Of a stretch of 38,220 nucleotides of DNA, positions 9,399 to 17,965 are shown piece after piece. Made by a program: the position numbers and the translations under genes. Where the stretch lies: contig NZ_AYYI01000017.1 of NCBI RefSeq assembly GCF_001436505.1, positions 1 to 38,220 on the forward strand, given 5' to 3'. Numbering within the stretch: the first letter of the stretch is position 1; every line of letters starts with the position of its first letter. Origin of the DNA: Loigolactobacillus rennini DSM 20253 (GTDB lineage Bacteria > Bacillota > Bacilli > Lactobacillales > Lactobacillaceae). The notes under the pieces are model-generated. The model ran no database searches, was not told where the DNA came from, and worked only from the letters and a program-made list of their open reading frames with translations.

Positions 9399-11696
9399 TT
9401 AAGGTGCTGTGTGACTTTTAGTAATTGATTGACGTTGCACCAGTTTGGTTGGGATTTGCTGAATAAAGCGGCAAGGCCCGCCCTGACTGATTAAAATTAA
9501 TTCATGCATCGCACGGGATGCCATGGTATATAAAATGTGCTGGTCTTGCGTTGTTTTAAATTGACTTTTGGCAACGTTATAAGCGATAACGGCATCAAAT
9601 TCTAGCCCCTTTGCTAAATAGATAGGTAAAATGACAATTCCTTTAGGTAAAGCCCGGTCTGTATCTGTTAATAAAGTTGTTTCGCTATCTAGTTTTAAAC
9701 GGGCAAACAACCAATCACTGGTTGCTTGATTTTTAGTCAAAATTGCGACGGTTTCATGGCGCAAACGTAGTTGTTGGCATTTCTGACTGATTTGTTGCAA
9801 ACTATCAGTGGCAGTGGAAGTTGTAATGAGCTGTGGCTGCCGTCCTTGCCGGTTAAAAGCTTCAATTTGGTTGTTATCGCCTAACGTGGCTGCTGCAAAT
9901 TTTGTGATCGGATAAGTTGATCGGTAACTTTTATTGAGGGTAATGACATTGATCCGTTTCGTTTGAAAAATGATTGGCAATTGTCGTTGAAAATCAATTT
10001 GTTTTTCTCCAGTGAACAAGTCTTGAGCGCGATCACCTAATAGTGTGAATTTGGCATTTGGAAAAGCATGCCGGATGTACCTTAATTGTGCAGGTGTATA
10101 GTCTTGCATCTCATCGATAAATAGGTGTTGTAAAGCATGGTTTTGACCACTGCCAGTCAATTGATCACGCAAATATAATAATGGTGTTGCATCAGCTAGT
10201 CGTAAGTAATGTCGTTCCAACTGTTGTCGGTAAGTAGCCATCATGGTTTGCCAGATCTTTGCCGGTACTGGAATCTGTGGCACAGAAGCCATGAAATTTG
10301 AATATTGTTGGTAAATATCGATAAAATAATCATTATAAAGGGCATCATAAACAACAGCAAAACGTTTCCGCACAATTGCTTCTGCAATGAAGCGCCATTC
10401 AGCATCACCGGTAGTGAAATGATGGTGGCCAATGATTTGCCGATAGCGTTCATCACTGAGAATGTCGATTTCAGCAGCGACCCAATCAGCAGTGGCTTCT
10501 GTTTTAATTTTATGCTTCAAACGTTTAATCAATGTATTTTTAGTGGCTAAGAATTTATCTGCAGCCAGCATTTTTTCCGGTAATTGTGCGTAAATCGTTT
10601 GAATTTCTTGCTGGCTGAAAAATACTTGACCGTTAGCATAAATTGCAGTAAAGGCCAGTTGGCTAGGTTTTAGCTGGGCTAAATAGGTGTCGATGGCACT
10701 CATATAAGCTAAACTTTCCTTGAAGTGGCGTATTTGTTGCGCTAATGGTGGAAAGTTAGCTTGGTCTTGTTCGTAACGGTCGAATAATGTTTCAACTTGT
10801 AAGCCAGAAAAGCGGTAATTTAAGAATTCAGCTAAAGTGACTTGGCGGATGTTTTTTTCGCCTAAACTCGGGAGAACATCTGCAATGTAATGGCTGAATA
10901 ATCGGTTAGGAGAAAATAAAATCATTTGTTCTGAATTTAATGATTCGCGACTATGATAAAGTAAAAAGGCAATTCGTTGTAAAATTGCCGAGGTTTTGCC
11001 AGAGCCAGCCACTCCTTGAACCATTAAAACATCGTGGTGCGTATCGCGAATAATATCATTTTGTTCTTGTTGAATGGTTGCCACAATGTTTTTCATATAA
11101 TCATTGCGCGCCGTACCTAAAACATATTGTAAGAGGCTATCGCCAACAGTTTCATTGGTATCAAATAAATTTTTGATTTGACCGTGCTCAATTAAAAATT
11201 GCCTTTTTTTCAGTAATTTGGCTTGCCTAGTGCCATTAGGTGTCTGATAGCGAACAGTGCCTAAAGTACCGTTGTAATAAATACCAGAAATCGGTGCTCG
11301 CCAATCATAGATTAAAAAATGTTGTTGATCGTCAATAAATGAAGCTGTTCCAATGTAGAGTGTTTCTTTTTCACCTGCTTCGTCAATATCTATTCGCCCG
11401 AAGTATGGTGATTGGCGTAGTGCTAAAAGTTGTTTAATTTGTTTTTTTAAGATTGCTTCATTTTCAACAGTATGTGCGACCAATTGTTTTTGTTGTTGCA
11501 CGGCAGCATTTGTTTCAATCCGGTCATCTGCTTCGGTAATGTTGACTCGGGTATTATCACCGTAATTACGTTGCACGGCGGAGGTTTCATGCTGGGCTTG
11601 AGCTAACTCTTGCCGTTTTTGGGCCAGCCGTTGGTCGATTTTTTTAATCATGGCAGTGACGCGTTTTTGTTCGGTTACTTTTGTTTTAGAATCCAA
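9399..11696 (-). CDS. helD: HelD-type superfamily 1 helicase, RNA polymerase recycling factor
   Basis: This is a UvrD/Rep-like ATPase of the HelD family (765 aa from the chosen start), known in Firmicutes for removing stalled RNA polymerase from DNA. The N-terminal coiled coil (IDQRLAQKRQELAQAQ) is the arm that enters the polymerase secondary channel. Walker A (GVAGSGKT) is at about 228-235, Walker B is HLFIDEMQD, and LGDRAQDLF and the C-terminal helicase motifs follow. The frame extends to a TTG at 11732, but I chose the TTG at 11696 because AAAGGAGG (11704-11711) lies 7 bases before it. No obvious promoter was found. Confidence 0.9.
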   Translation of the reverse strand: MDSKTKVTEQKRVTAMIKKIDQRLAQKRQELAQAQHETSAVQRNYGDNTRVNITEADDRIETNAAVQQQKQLVAHTVENEAILKKQIKQLLALRQSPYFGRIDIDEAGEKETLYIGTASFIDDQQHFLIYDWRAPISGIYYNGTLGTVRYQTPNGTRQAKLLKKRQFLIEHGQIKNLFDTNETVGDSLLQYVLGTARNDYMKNIVATIQQEQNDIIRDTHHDVLMVQGVAGSGKTSAILQRIAFLLYHSRESLNSEQMILFSPNRLFSHYIADVLPSLGEKNIRQVTLAEFLNYRFSGLQVETLFDRYEQDQANFPPLAQQIRHFKESLAYMSAIDTYLAQLKPSQLAFTAIYANGQVFFSQQEIQTIYAQLPEKMLAADKFLATKNTLIKRLKHKIKTEATADWVAAEIDILSDERYRQIIGHHHFTTGDAEWRFIAEAIVRKRFAVVYDALYNDYFIDIYQQYSNFMASVPQIPVPAKIWQTMMATYRQQLERHYLRLADATPLLYLRDQLTGSGQNHALQHLFIDEMQDYTPAQLRYIRHAFPNAKFTLLGDRAQDLFTGEKQIDFQRQLPIIFQTKRINVITLNKSYRSTYPITKFAAATLGDNNQIEAFNRQGRQPQLITTSTATDSLQQISQKCQQLRLRHETVAILTKNQATSDWLFARLKLDSETTLLTDTDRALPKGIVILPIYLAKGLEFDAVIAYNVAKSQFKTTQDQHILYTMASRAMHELILISQGGPCRFIQQIPTKLVQRQSITKSHTAP

Positions 11697-11894
11697 AAAA
11701 CGGCCTCCTTTAGTGATAAAAGGTGTGCTCAAAAGAGGTTTCTAATTCAATCAATGAAGTCATGAATTAAGTTAACGTCTTAAGGCACACTTTTGTATTG
11801 ATCATTTATTAGTCAATTGTGTCTATTTTACGCTAGGAAGATTTAAGCGTCCAGTCACTAGCCTTATTAATAGGTCGTTGACAGCCAGCAAGCA

Positions 11895-13176
<1,282 letters not shown>

Positions 13177-13211
13177 GGATAAACGTTAAATTTAATTAAG
13201 TAGGTGGAATG

Positions 13212-13814
13212 ATGGAACTGAAACAATTTATGTCTGAATTGGCTTCAGCGGCCCCCACGCCAGGTGGTGGTGCTGTTAGTGCTTTAAACGGTGCACTAGC
13301 AGCAGCTTTGACCAGTATGGTAGCAAATTTAACGCATGGGAAGTGTCAGTCTAGCGAAGACCTAGTGGCATTACAGCAATTATTAACCACCGTTCAGCAA
13401 CTACAACATGAATTAACTGCACAAATTAAGGCAGACGCTGAAGGGTTTATGCCTTTAGCACAAGCGTACCGGTTGCCAAAACAACACCCACAGCGAGCGG
13501 ATATTTTAGAATCAGCGTTAGCCGGCGCGGTGTGTGCACCGTTAAAAACTTTGCAATTATTAGCACAATTAGTGCCTTTGTTGGAACAGCTTCTAACTCA
13601 AGCTAATCAATTAGTGGTCAGTGACGTTGGCGTGGCTGCTACCGGATGTTCAAGTGCATCGCAAGCGGCTGCATTAACGGTTTATGTCAATACGCGCCTG
13701 ATGCATAATCGAAAGCATGCAGCGACACTAAATGCACAAACAGCACACTTAGCGTCAGCTAACGTTGCAAGTTGTCAAAAGATTTATCAACAAGTGCTAA
13801 TGCAGTTAACCTAG
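13212..13814 (+). CDS. Cyclodeaminase/cyclohydrolase family protein (FchA-like)
   Basis: This is a small all-helical protein (200 aa) of the formiminotransferase-cyclodeaminase family. The signature APTPGGGAVSALNGALAAAL near the N-terminus, followed by SMVANLT, is typical. Stand-alone members are thought to act as 5,10-methenyltetrahydrofolate cyclohydrolase or formimino-THF cyclodeaminase in one-carbon metabolism. Two ATGs lie in tandem (13209, 13212); the second has better spacing from AGGTGG. It follows trpS closely, so it may share the T-box. Family call is firm; exact reaction is inference. Confidence 0.82.
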   Translation: MELKQFMSELASAAPTPGGGAVSALNGALAAALTSMVANLTHGKCQSSEDLVALQQLLTTVQQLQHELTAQIKADAEGFMPLAQAYRLPKQHPQRADILESALAGAVCAPLKTLQLLAQLVPLLEQLLTQANQLVVSDVGVAATGCSSASQAAALTVYVNTRLMHNRKHAATLNAQTAHLASANVASCQKIYQQVLMQLT

Positions 13815-13819
13815 TGCAC

Positions 13820-13875
13820 AAACGGCACTGCTAATTGCTATCGACGTGAATCGATAACAGTTGACAGTGCCGTTT
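13820..13875. terminator. Long hairpin between converging genes
   Basis: AAACGGCACTG (13820-13830) pairs with CAGTGCCGTTT (13865-13875), with an inner stem TATCGA/TCGATA. No strong T-run follows on the plus strand. It probably ends fchA-like and/or the converging ABC operon. Confidence 0.6.
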
Positions 13876-13913
13876 AGTGTTTGTAAAAATTTTTAATCAG
13901 TAGTGTATGGTCG

Positions 13914-14660
13914 TTAAGGTTTTGCCATAAAGTTCATTGCTGAAAGAAAATCATGAATTCGTTGTGTTGGTTCAGTGAAGAAGGCTTCTGGTTTTCCACG
14001 ATAAGAAATTTTACCATCTTCCAGAAAGATGATCTGATCAGCAACGCCCCGGGCAAATTCCATATTGTGAGTGACCACGATCATTGAATCATGGGCTTGT
14101 GCTAATTTTAGTAACACACGGAGGACATCAGCTTCTAATTCTGGATCCAATGCAGATGTTGGTTCATCAAAGAACATGTATTTTGGTTTCATAGCAAGTG
14201 CGCGCGCAATGGCGACACGCTGTTGTTGTCCACCAGATAATGAAGCAGGAAATTGATCTGCTTTATCTGCTAAACCTACCTGCGCTAACAAGTCTTTGGC
14301 GTTCGCGTTTGCTTTAGCAGGTGATTGTTTCAAAACGTGAATCGGTGCTTCAGTCACATTTTTTTGGACGGATAAATGTGGAAATAAATTAAAATCTTGA
14401 AATACCATTCCAGTTTGTTGACGAATCTTTAAAATGGCTTTTTCGGAAAGTGATTGTTTAAAGTCTAACGTTAAATTATCAAAATGATAACGGCCACTTT
14501 CAGGCCGTTCTAATAAATTTAGTGAGCGCAATAACGTGGATTTTCCTGAACCTGAAGGGCCAACAATCACCGTTGTTTGGTGTTCTGGGAAAGTGACATT
14601 AATATCGTTTAAGGCATGATGGCCGGTATAGATTTTATTGACGTGCTCAAGCTTTAGCAA
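13914..14660 (-). CDS. Polar amino acid ABC transporter, ATP-binding protein
   Basis: This is the ATPase subunit (248 aa) of a polar amino acid importer (GlnQ/TcyC-like). It has Walker A GPSGSGKST, the Q-loop in VFQDFNLFPH, the signature SLSGGQQQR, Walker B YMFFDEPTSALDPE and the switch histidine in VTHNM. The start is a TTG at 14660, supported by GGGAGGG 6 bases upstream. It is the last gene of binding protein, permease, ATPase, 18 bases after the permease. With the neighbours, cystine or glutamine-type uptake is likely; see the binding protein. Confidence 0.92.
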   Translation of the reverse strand: MLKLEHVNKIYTGHHALNDINVTFPEHQTTVIVGPSGSGKSTLLRSLNLLERPESGRYHFDNLTLDFKQSLSEKAILKIRQQTGMVFQDFNLFPHLSVQKNVTEAPIHVLKQSPAKANANAKDLLAQVGLADKADQFPASLSGGQQQRVAIARALAMKPKYMFFDEPTSALDPELEADVLRVLLKLAQAHDSMIVVTHNMEFARGVADQIIFLEDGKISYRGKPEAFFTEPTQRIHDFLSAMNFMAKP

Positions 14661-14678
14661 ATTAATCCCTCCCGAATG

Positions 14679-15365
14679 CTAATTTTGTTTTGGAACATAC
14701 CGTGATGTCCATTTTTCTAAGTAACCTTGTAAAATGGTTAATAGTGTGCAAATGATTAAGTAAATTAAGGCAACTAAAGAATAAAGTAGTAGTGGCTCAT
14801 AGGTTTTGGCAGAGATTTGTTGTCCAACAGTAAACATTTCAACAATGGTAATGCTAGAAGCCAATGAAGTATCTTTAACTAAACCGATAAAGGAATTAGA
14901 TAGTGGCGGCAGGGAAACCCGTGCAGCTTGTGGTAAAATGATCCGCAATAAGACTTGGCGGCGCGTCATCCCTAAAGTTAATGCCGCTTCCCACTGGCCA
15001 TTAGGAATTGATAAAATTGCAGCCCGAATGGTTTCAGAACTATAGGCTCCTACGTTTAAAGTAAAGGTGATGATAGCCGCTGCCCATGGGCTAAATTGGA
15101 TGCCTAAATTTGGTAAACCAAAGAAGATAATGAATAATTGGACTAATAATGGCGTGCTACGAAATAACCAAACATATCCCCAAAAAATTCCGCGGATGAG
15201 TTGGAAAGGCCCACGTAATGGGGATAAACGAATGATGGCAGTTAATAAAGCAAGCAGTAGGCCTAAAGTAAATGAAATTAAAGTTAATGGAATCGTGTAC
15301 TTAATTGCGGCTGTAATAATTTGTGGTAGCGAAGAAGTCACAATTTGCCAAGTTCCGCCGGTCAT
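14679..15365 (-). CDS. Polar amino acid ABC transporter, permease protein
   Basis: This is the HisMQ-type membrane subunit (228 aa) with several hydrophobic segments and the EAA loop (GQWEAALTLGMTRRQVLLRIILPQA) that contacts the ATPase. The frame extends to a TTG at 15395, but I chose the ATG at 15365 because GAAAGGATG lies just before it. A single permease gene implies a homodimer. It lies between the binding-protein gene and the ATPase gene, with a hairpin upstream (15426-15463) that may lower its expression relative to the binding protein. Confidence 0.92.
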   Translation of the reverse strand: MTGGTWQIVTSSLPQIITAAIKYTIPLTLISFTLGLLLALLTAIIRLSPLRGPFQLIRGIFWGYVWLFRSTPLLVQLFIIFFGLPNLGIQFSPWAAAIITFTLNVGAYSSETIRAAILSIPNGQWEAALTLGMTRRQVLLRIILPQAARVSLPPLSNSFIGLVKDTSLASSITIVEMFTVGQQISAKTYEPLLLYSLVALIYLIICTLLTILQGYLEKWTSRYVPKQN

Positions 15366-15425
15366 AAAAATCATCCTTTCTATATACGGGTACAACGTAC
15401 TAAGCGACTAAGTAGCGTAAATAAA

Positions 15426-15463
15426 ACGGGGTTACGGCAAAATCACTTTTGCCACAACCCCGT
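15426..15463 (-). terminator. Partial terminator/attenuator inside ABC operon
   Basis: The stem ACGGGGTT-N2-GGCAAAA pairs with TTTTGCC-N2-AACCCCGT and has a 4-base loop. On the minus strand it is followed by TTTTATTT. It sits between the binding-protein gene and the permease gene, a usual place for setting higher binding-protein levels. Confidence 0.7.
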
Positions 15464-15494
15464 GACTTGCTGTTTATGATGTCAACTGGTGCGT

Positions 15495-16295
15495 TTACTT
15501 TTTAGTAACGTCGGTACCAAAGTATTTTTGCGATAACGATTTTAGTGTGCCATCTTTACGCAATTGACGCAATGCTTTGTTAACAGATTTTTTCAGTTTC
15601 TTGTCTTTTTTGTTCATCATACCAGCAATTTTTTGTGTCTTTAAAGTTGACCCCGCTGGAATGACTTTGATTTTGGCATTTGATTTTTGCTTTTGGTAAG
15701 CACCGATGGCCTCAACTGAATTAATGGTGCCATCTGCTCGGCCTTGTTGAACCAATTCGATAGATTGTTCGAACCCGGTACTAGGCACGATTGTTGCACC
15801 AAGACGTTTAGCATCCGTTGCGTTATTACTGGAAGCTGTCTGAGCAACTTTTTTACCTTTAATATCCTTAATCTTTTTAATTTTATGATTGCCCTTCTTA
15901 ATGACTAAGGCAGATTTACTGTAAATATAAGGGGTCGAAAAACCATATTTTTTCTTTCTTTTATTTGAAATTGCCATATTGTTTAAAACCAGATCGTATT
16001 TATTCACATTTAAACCGGCAATTAAAGAATCAAATTGCGTTTCAACAAAGACGGGTTTTAAGTGTAATTTCTTTGCAACTGCCCGGCCTACGTCAACTTC
16101 ATAGCCAGTTAATTTACCTTTTTTATGAAACCCATAAGGCTGATAAGTACCTTCTAAACCAATTTGTAGCGTGCCTTTTTTATTAAGTTCGCTATTTACA
16201 CCTTTGCTAGCGGCCTGTGTTGGTGCATTAGTCGGTGCGATAGCTAACAAAGCAACGGCTGCAATAATCCCAAAAATTCCCCAAAACTTTTTCAT
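15495..16295 (-). CDS. Amino acid ABC transporter, substrate-binding protein (BspA-like)
   Basis: This is a family 3 (SBP_bac_3) extracellular binding protein (266 aa). An N-terminal signal peptide covers about 1-28 (MKKFW, hydrophobic core, then NAPTQAAS). The mature part has GTLQIGLEGTYQPYGF, YEVDVGRAVAKKL and the C-terminal KDGTLKSLSQKYFG typical of the family. There is no lipobox; the whole protein has no cysteine, unlike most Gram-positive binding lipoproteins. It is very lysine-rich. Lactobacillus fermentum BspA, a cystine-binding protein, is known to lack a lipobox and to be held by charge. The ligand here is not proven. GAGGTGA precedes the ATG. Confidence 0.9.
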   Translation of the reverse strand: MKKFWGIFGIIAAVALLAIAPTNAPTQAASKGVNSELNKKGTLQIGLEGTYQPYGFHKKGKLTGYEVDVGRAVAKKLHLKPVFVETQFDSLIAGLNVNKYDLVLNNMAISNKRKKKYGFSTPYIYSKSALVIKKGNHKIKKIKDIKGKKVAQTASSNNATDAKRLGATIVPSTGFEQSIELVQQGRADGTINSVEAIGAYQKQKSNAKIKVIPAGSTLKTQKIAGMMNKKDKKLKKSVNKALRQLRKDGTLKSLSQKYFGTDVTKK

Positions 16296-16344
16296 CTATT
16301 GGTCACCTCATTAATTTTTAACTTACAAATAGTTAACGGATTTA

Positions 16345-16373
16345 AGTATATAACATTTTGAGTCACTTTTTAA
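16345..16373 (-). promoter_or_regulatory. Likely promoter of amino-acid ABC operon
   Basis: On the minus strand TTAAAA (16373-16368) and TATACT (16350-16345) are 17 bases apart. The -10 is near perfect, the -35 weak. Confidence 0.5.
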
Positions 16374-16381
16374 CTAGGTTG

Positions 16382-16412
16382 TTGCATTTTCTTTGTTTTA
16401 CCATGATAAAAT
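16382..16412 (+). promoter_or_regulatory. Likely promoter of mvaA
   Basis: TTGCAT (16382-16387) is followed after 19 bases by TAAAAT (16407-16412), which is preceded by TGA, an extended -10. It is divergent from the ABC promoter. Confidence 0.45.
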
Positions 16413-16448
16413 AAACTGGTAAATCGGTTTAGAAAGGGGATAAATGGA

Positions 16449-17708
16449 TTGCCGAAAAAATTTTACCAATTATCACGCTTGGAACGACTTGCGGCCTTAC
16501 AAACAGAAAAAACACTAACAACTGGCGATGCTGCTTTTTTTCGTGCAGGCAAATCATTAACGCAACAACGTGCGGGACAATTAATTGAAAATCAATTAAC
16601 CACTTTTTCATTACCAGAAGGAATGGCGCGCCAGCTTTTGGTTAACGGAAAATATTACCAGGTGCCCATGGTAACGGAAGAGCCTTCTGTTATTGCTGCT
16701 GCGAGCAATGGTGCTAAATTAGCAGTTGCTGGCGGTGGTTTTACCACCAATCAGCCTCAGCGCTTATTGATCGGTCAAATTATTATCATAGATATTGCAG
16801 ATATGAAAAAATTGCAGTTGCAACTTGAAAAAAGTAAAACCGCCTTACTAAAAATTGCTAACGCTGCGCACCCTTCATTACAGCAGCGTGGTGGTGGAGC
16901 TAAATGGCTACGCTTGCGACCATTAAGTCAGCAAGAGCTGTCATTAGATTTGGCAGTGGATGTTCAACAGGCCATGGGCGCTAATATGATAAATACCATG
17001 CTTGAGGCAGTTGCAGCCGAATTACGGCCGCATTTGCAGGCAACTATTTTGATGAGTATTTTATCTAATCATGGGCCAGATAATTTGGTGACAGCTAAAG
17101 TTGCACTTCCGCTAGCAGCATTAAGTACAGCAAAAATAAATGGGACGTTAGTCGCTAGTAAAATTGCAGCAGCCAGTCGGATTGCCCAGTTAGATCCCTA
17201 TCGTGCTGTCACGCACAATAAAGGCATTATGAATGGCATCACTGCGGCTGCATTGGCGTTTGGTAATGATTTTCGGGCCATTGAAAGCGCCGCTCATGCT
17301 TTTGCCGTTCGTAATGGTCAATACCGAGGTCTCAGCCAATGGCAAGTACAGGCTAAAACGTTACAAGGTGAATTAACACTGCCTTTACCCGTAGGATTTG
17401 TCGGTGGTGCCACTAAGGCATTACCAGCAGTTAAACCTAACCAACGTTTAGCGCACATTGACTCTGCTGAAGAGTTGATGCAAGTGTTGTGTGCATTAGG
17501 CTTAGCCCAAAACTTAGCAGCTTTGAAAGCTTTAGTGACTACCGGTATTCAGCAAGGACACATGGCACTACAAGTTAAAAGCTTAGCAATTTCTGCTGGC
17601 GCTAGTACAGATGAAGTTTTACCATTAAGTAACGCTTTAAAACACGCAAAAACTTTGGATTTGACAACTGCTAAGCAACTTTTGCATGCACTAAGACAGC
17701 AACGTTGA
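16449..17708 (+). CDS. mvaA: Hydroxymethylglutaryl-CoA reductase, class II
   Basis: This is an HMG-CoA reductase of the bacterial class II type (419 aa) of the mevalonate pathway, making isoprenoid precursors. Recognisable regions are TEEPSVIAAASNGAK (catalytic Glu), DVQQAMGANMINTMLE, THNKGIMNGITAAALA (catalytic Lys), NDFRAIESAAHAFA (catalytic Asp), and GHMALQVKSLAI with the catalytic His. The start is a TTG at 16449: AAAGGGG lies 8 bases before it, and the nearby ATG at 16444 is out of frame. It stands alone, divergent from the ABC operon. It may help supply the menaquinone side chain, but also all other isoprenoids. Confidence 0.94.
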   Translation: MPKKFYQLSRLERLAALQTEKTLTTGDAAFFRAGKSLTQQRAGQLIENQLTTFSLPEGMARQLLVNGKYYQVPMVTEEPSVIAAASNGAKLAVAGGGFTTNQPQRLLIGQIIIIDIADMKKLQLQLEKSKTALLKIANAAHPSLQQRGGGAKWLRLRPLSQQELSLDLAVDVQQAMGANMINTMLEAVAAELRPHLQATILMSILSNHGPDNLVTAKVALPLAALSTAKINGTLVASKIAAASRIAQLDPYRAVTHNKGIMNGITAAALAFGNDFRAIESAAHAFAVRNGQYRGLSQWQVQAKTLQGELTLPLPVGFVGGATKALPAVKPNQRLAHIDSAEELMQVLCALGLAQNLAALKALVTTGIQQGHMALQVKSLAISAGASTDEVLPLSNALKHAKTLDLTTAKQLLHALRQQR

Positions 17709-17728
17709 GCTTGTACAACCATAAAGAC

Positions 17729-17775
17729 AGCGATTTTAGTCGTTAAACTCAGCTTAATGATCGCTATTTATTTTT
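17729..17775 (+). terminator. Weak terminator after mvaA
   Basis: AGCGAT (17729-17734) pairs with ATCGCT (17760-17765) around an imperfect inner TTAA/TTAA stem, and a T-rich tail follows. Confidence 0.5.
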
Positions 17776-17800
17776 ATGTTAAATGGATTTAATTATTAGG

Positions 17801-17815
17801 TGATAGTCATTATCA
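17801..17815. promoter_or_regulatory. Fur-like box upstream of metal ATPase
   Basis: TGATAGTCATTATCA matches the 7-1-7 Fur consensus TGATAATNATTATCA at all positions but one. PerR boxes (TTATAATNATTATAA) are close relatives. A weak promoter (TTGGCT 17817-17822, TAATTT 17840-17845) lies right after it. Confidence 0.6.
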
Positions 17816-17912
17816 ATTGGCTGCTTTAGATTGTGAAAATAATTTTGGTACTGTTGCGGTGACAGCAGGGGTTGAATTTATTTTGCACAAGCTAACCAGT
17901 GTTAAATTTTTA

Positions 17913-17927
17913 TTAGACTGATTATCA
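17913..17927. promoter_or_regulatory. Second, weaker Fur-like box
   Basis: TTAGACTGATTATCA has a perfect right half-site (ATTATCA) of the 7-1-7 Fur box and three mismatches in the left half. It lies 38 bases before the start codon of the ATPase gene and 98 bases after the better box. Confidence 0.4.
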
Positions 17928-17965
17928 TGTTACAGTGAATTTGCACAGGAATGGAGGCTGGTTCA

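Noticed and set aside
15067-15411. 114-codon ORF antisense to the ABC permease
   Set aside because: It lies opposite the permease coding sequence and its upstream region; composition is that of a shadow frame.
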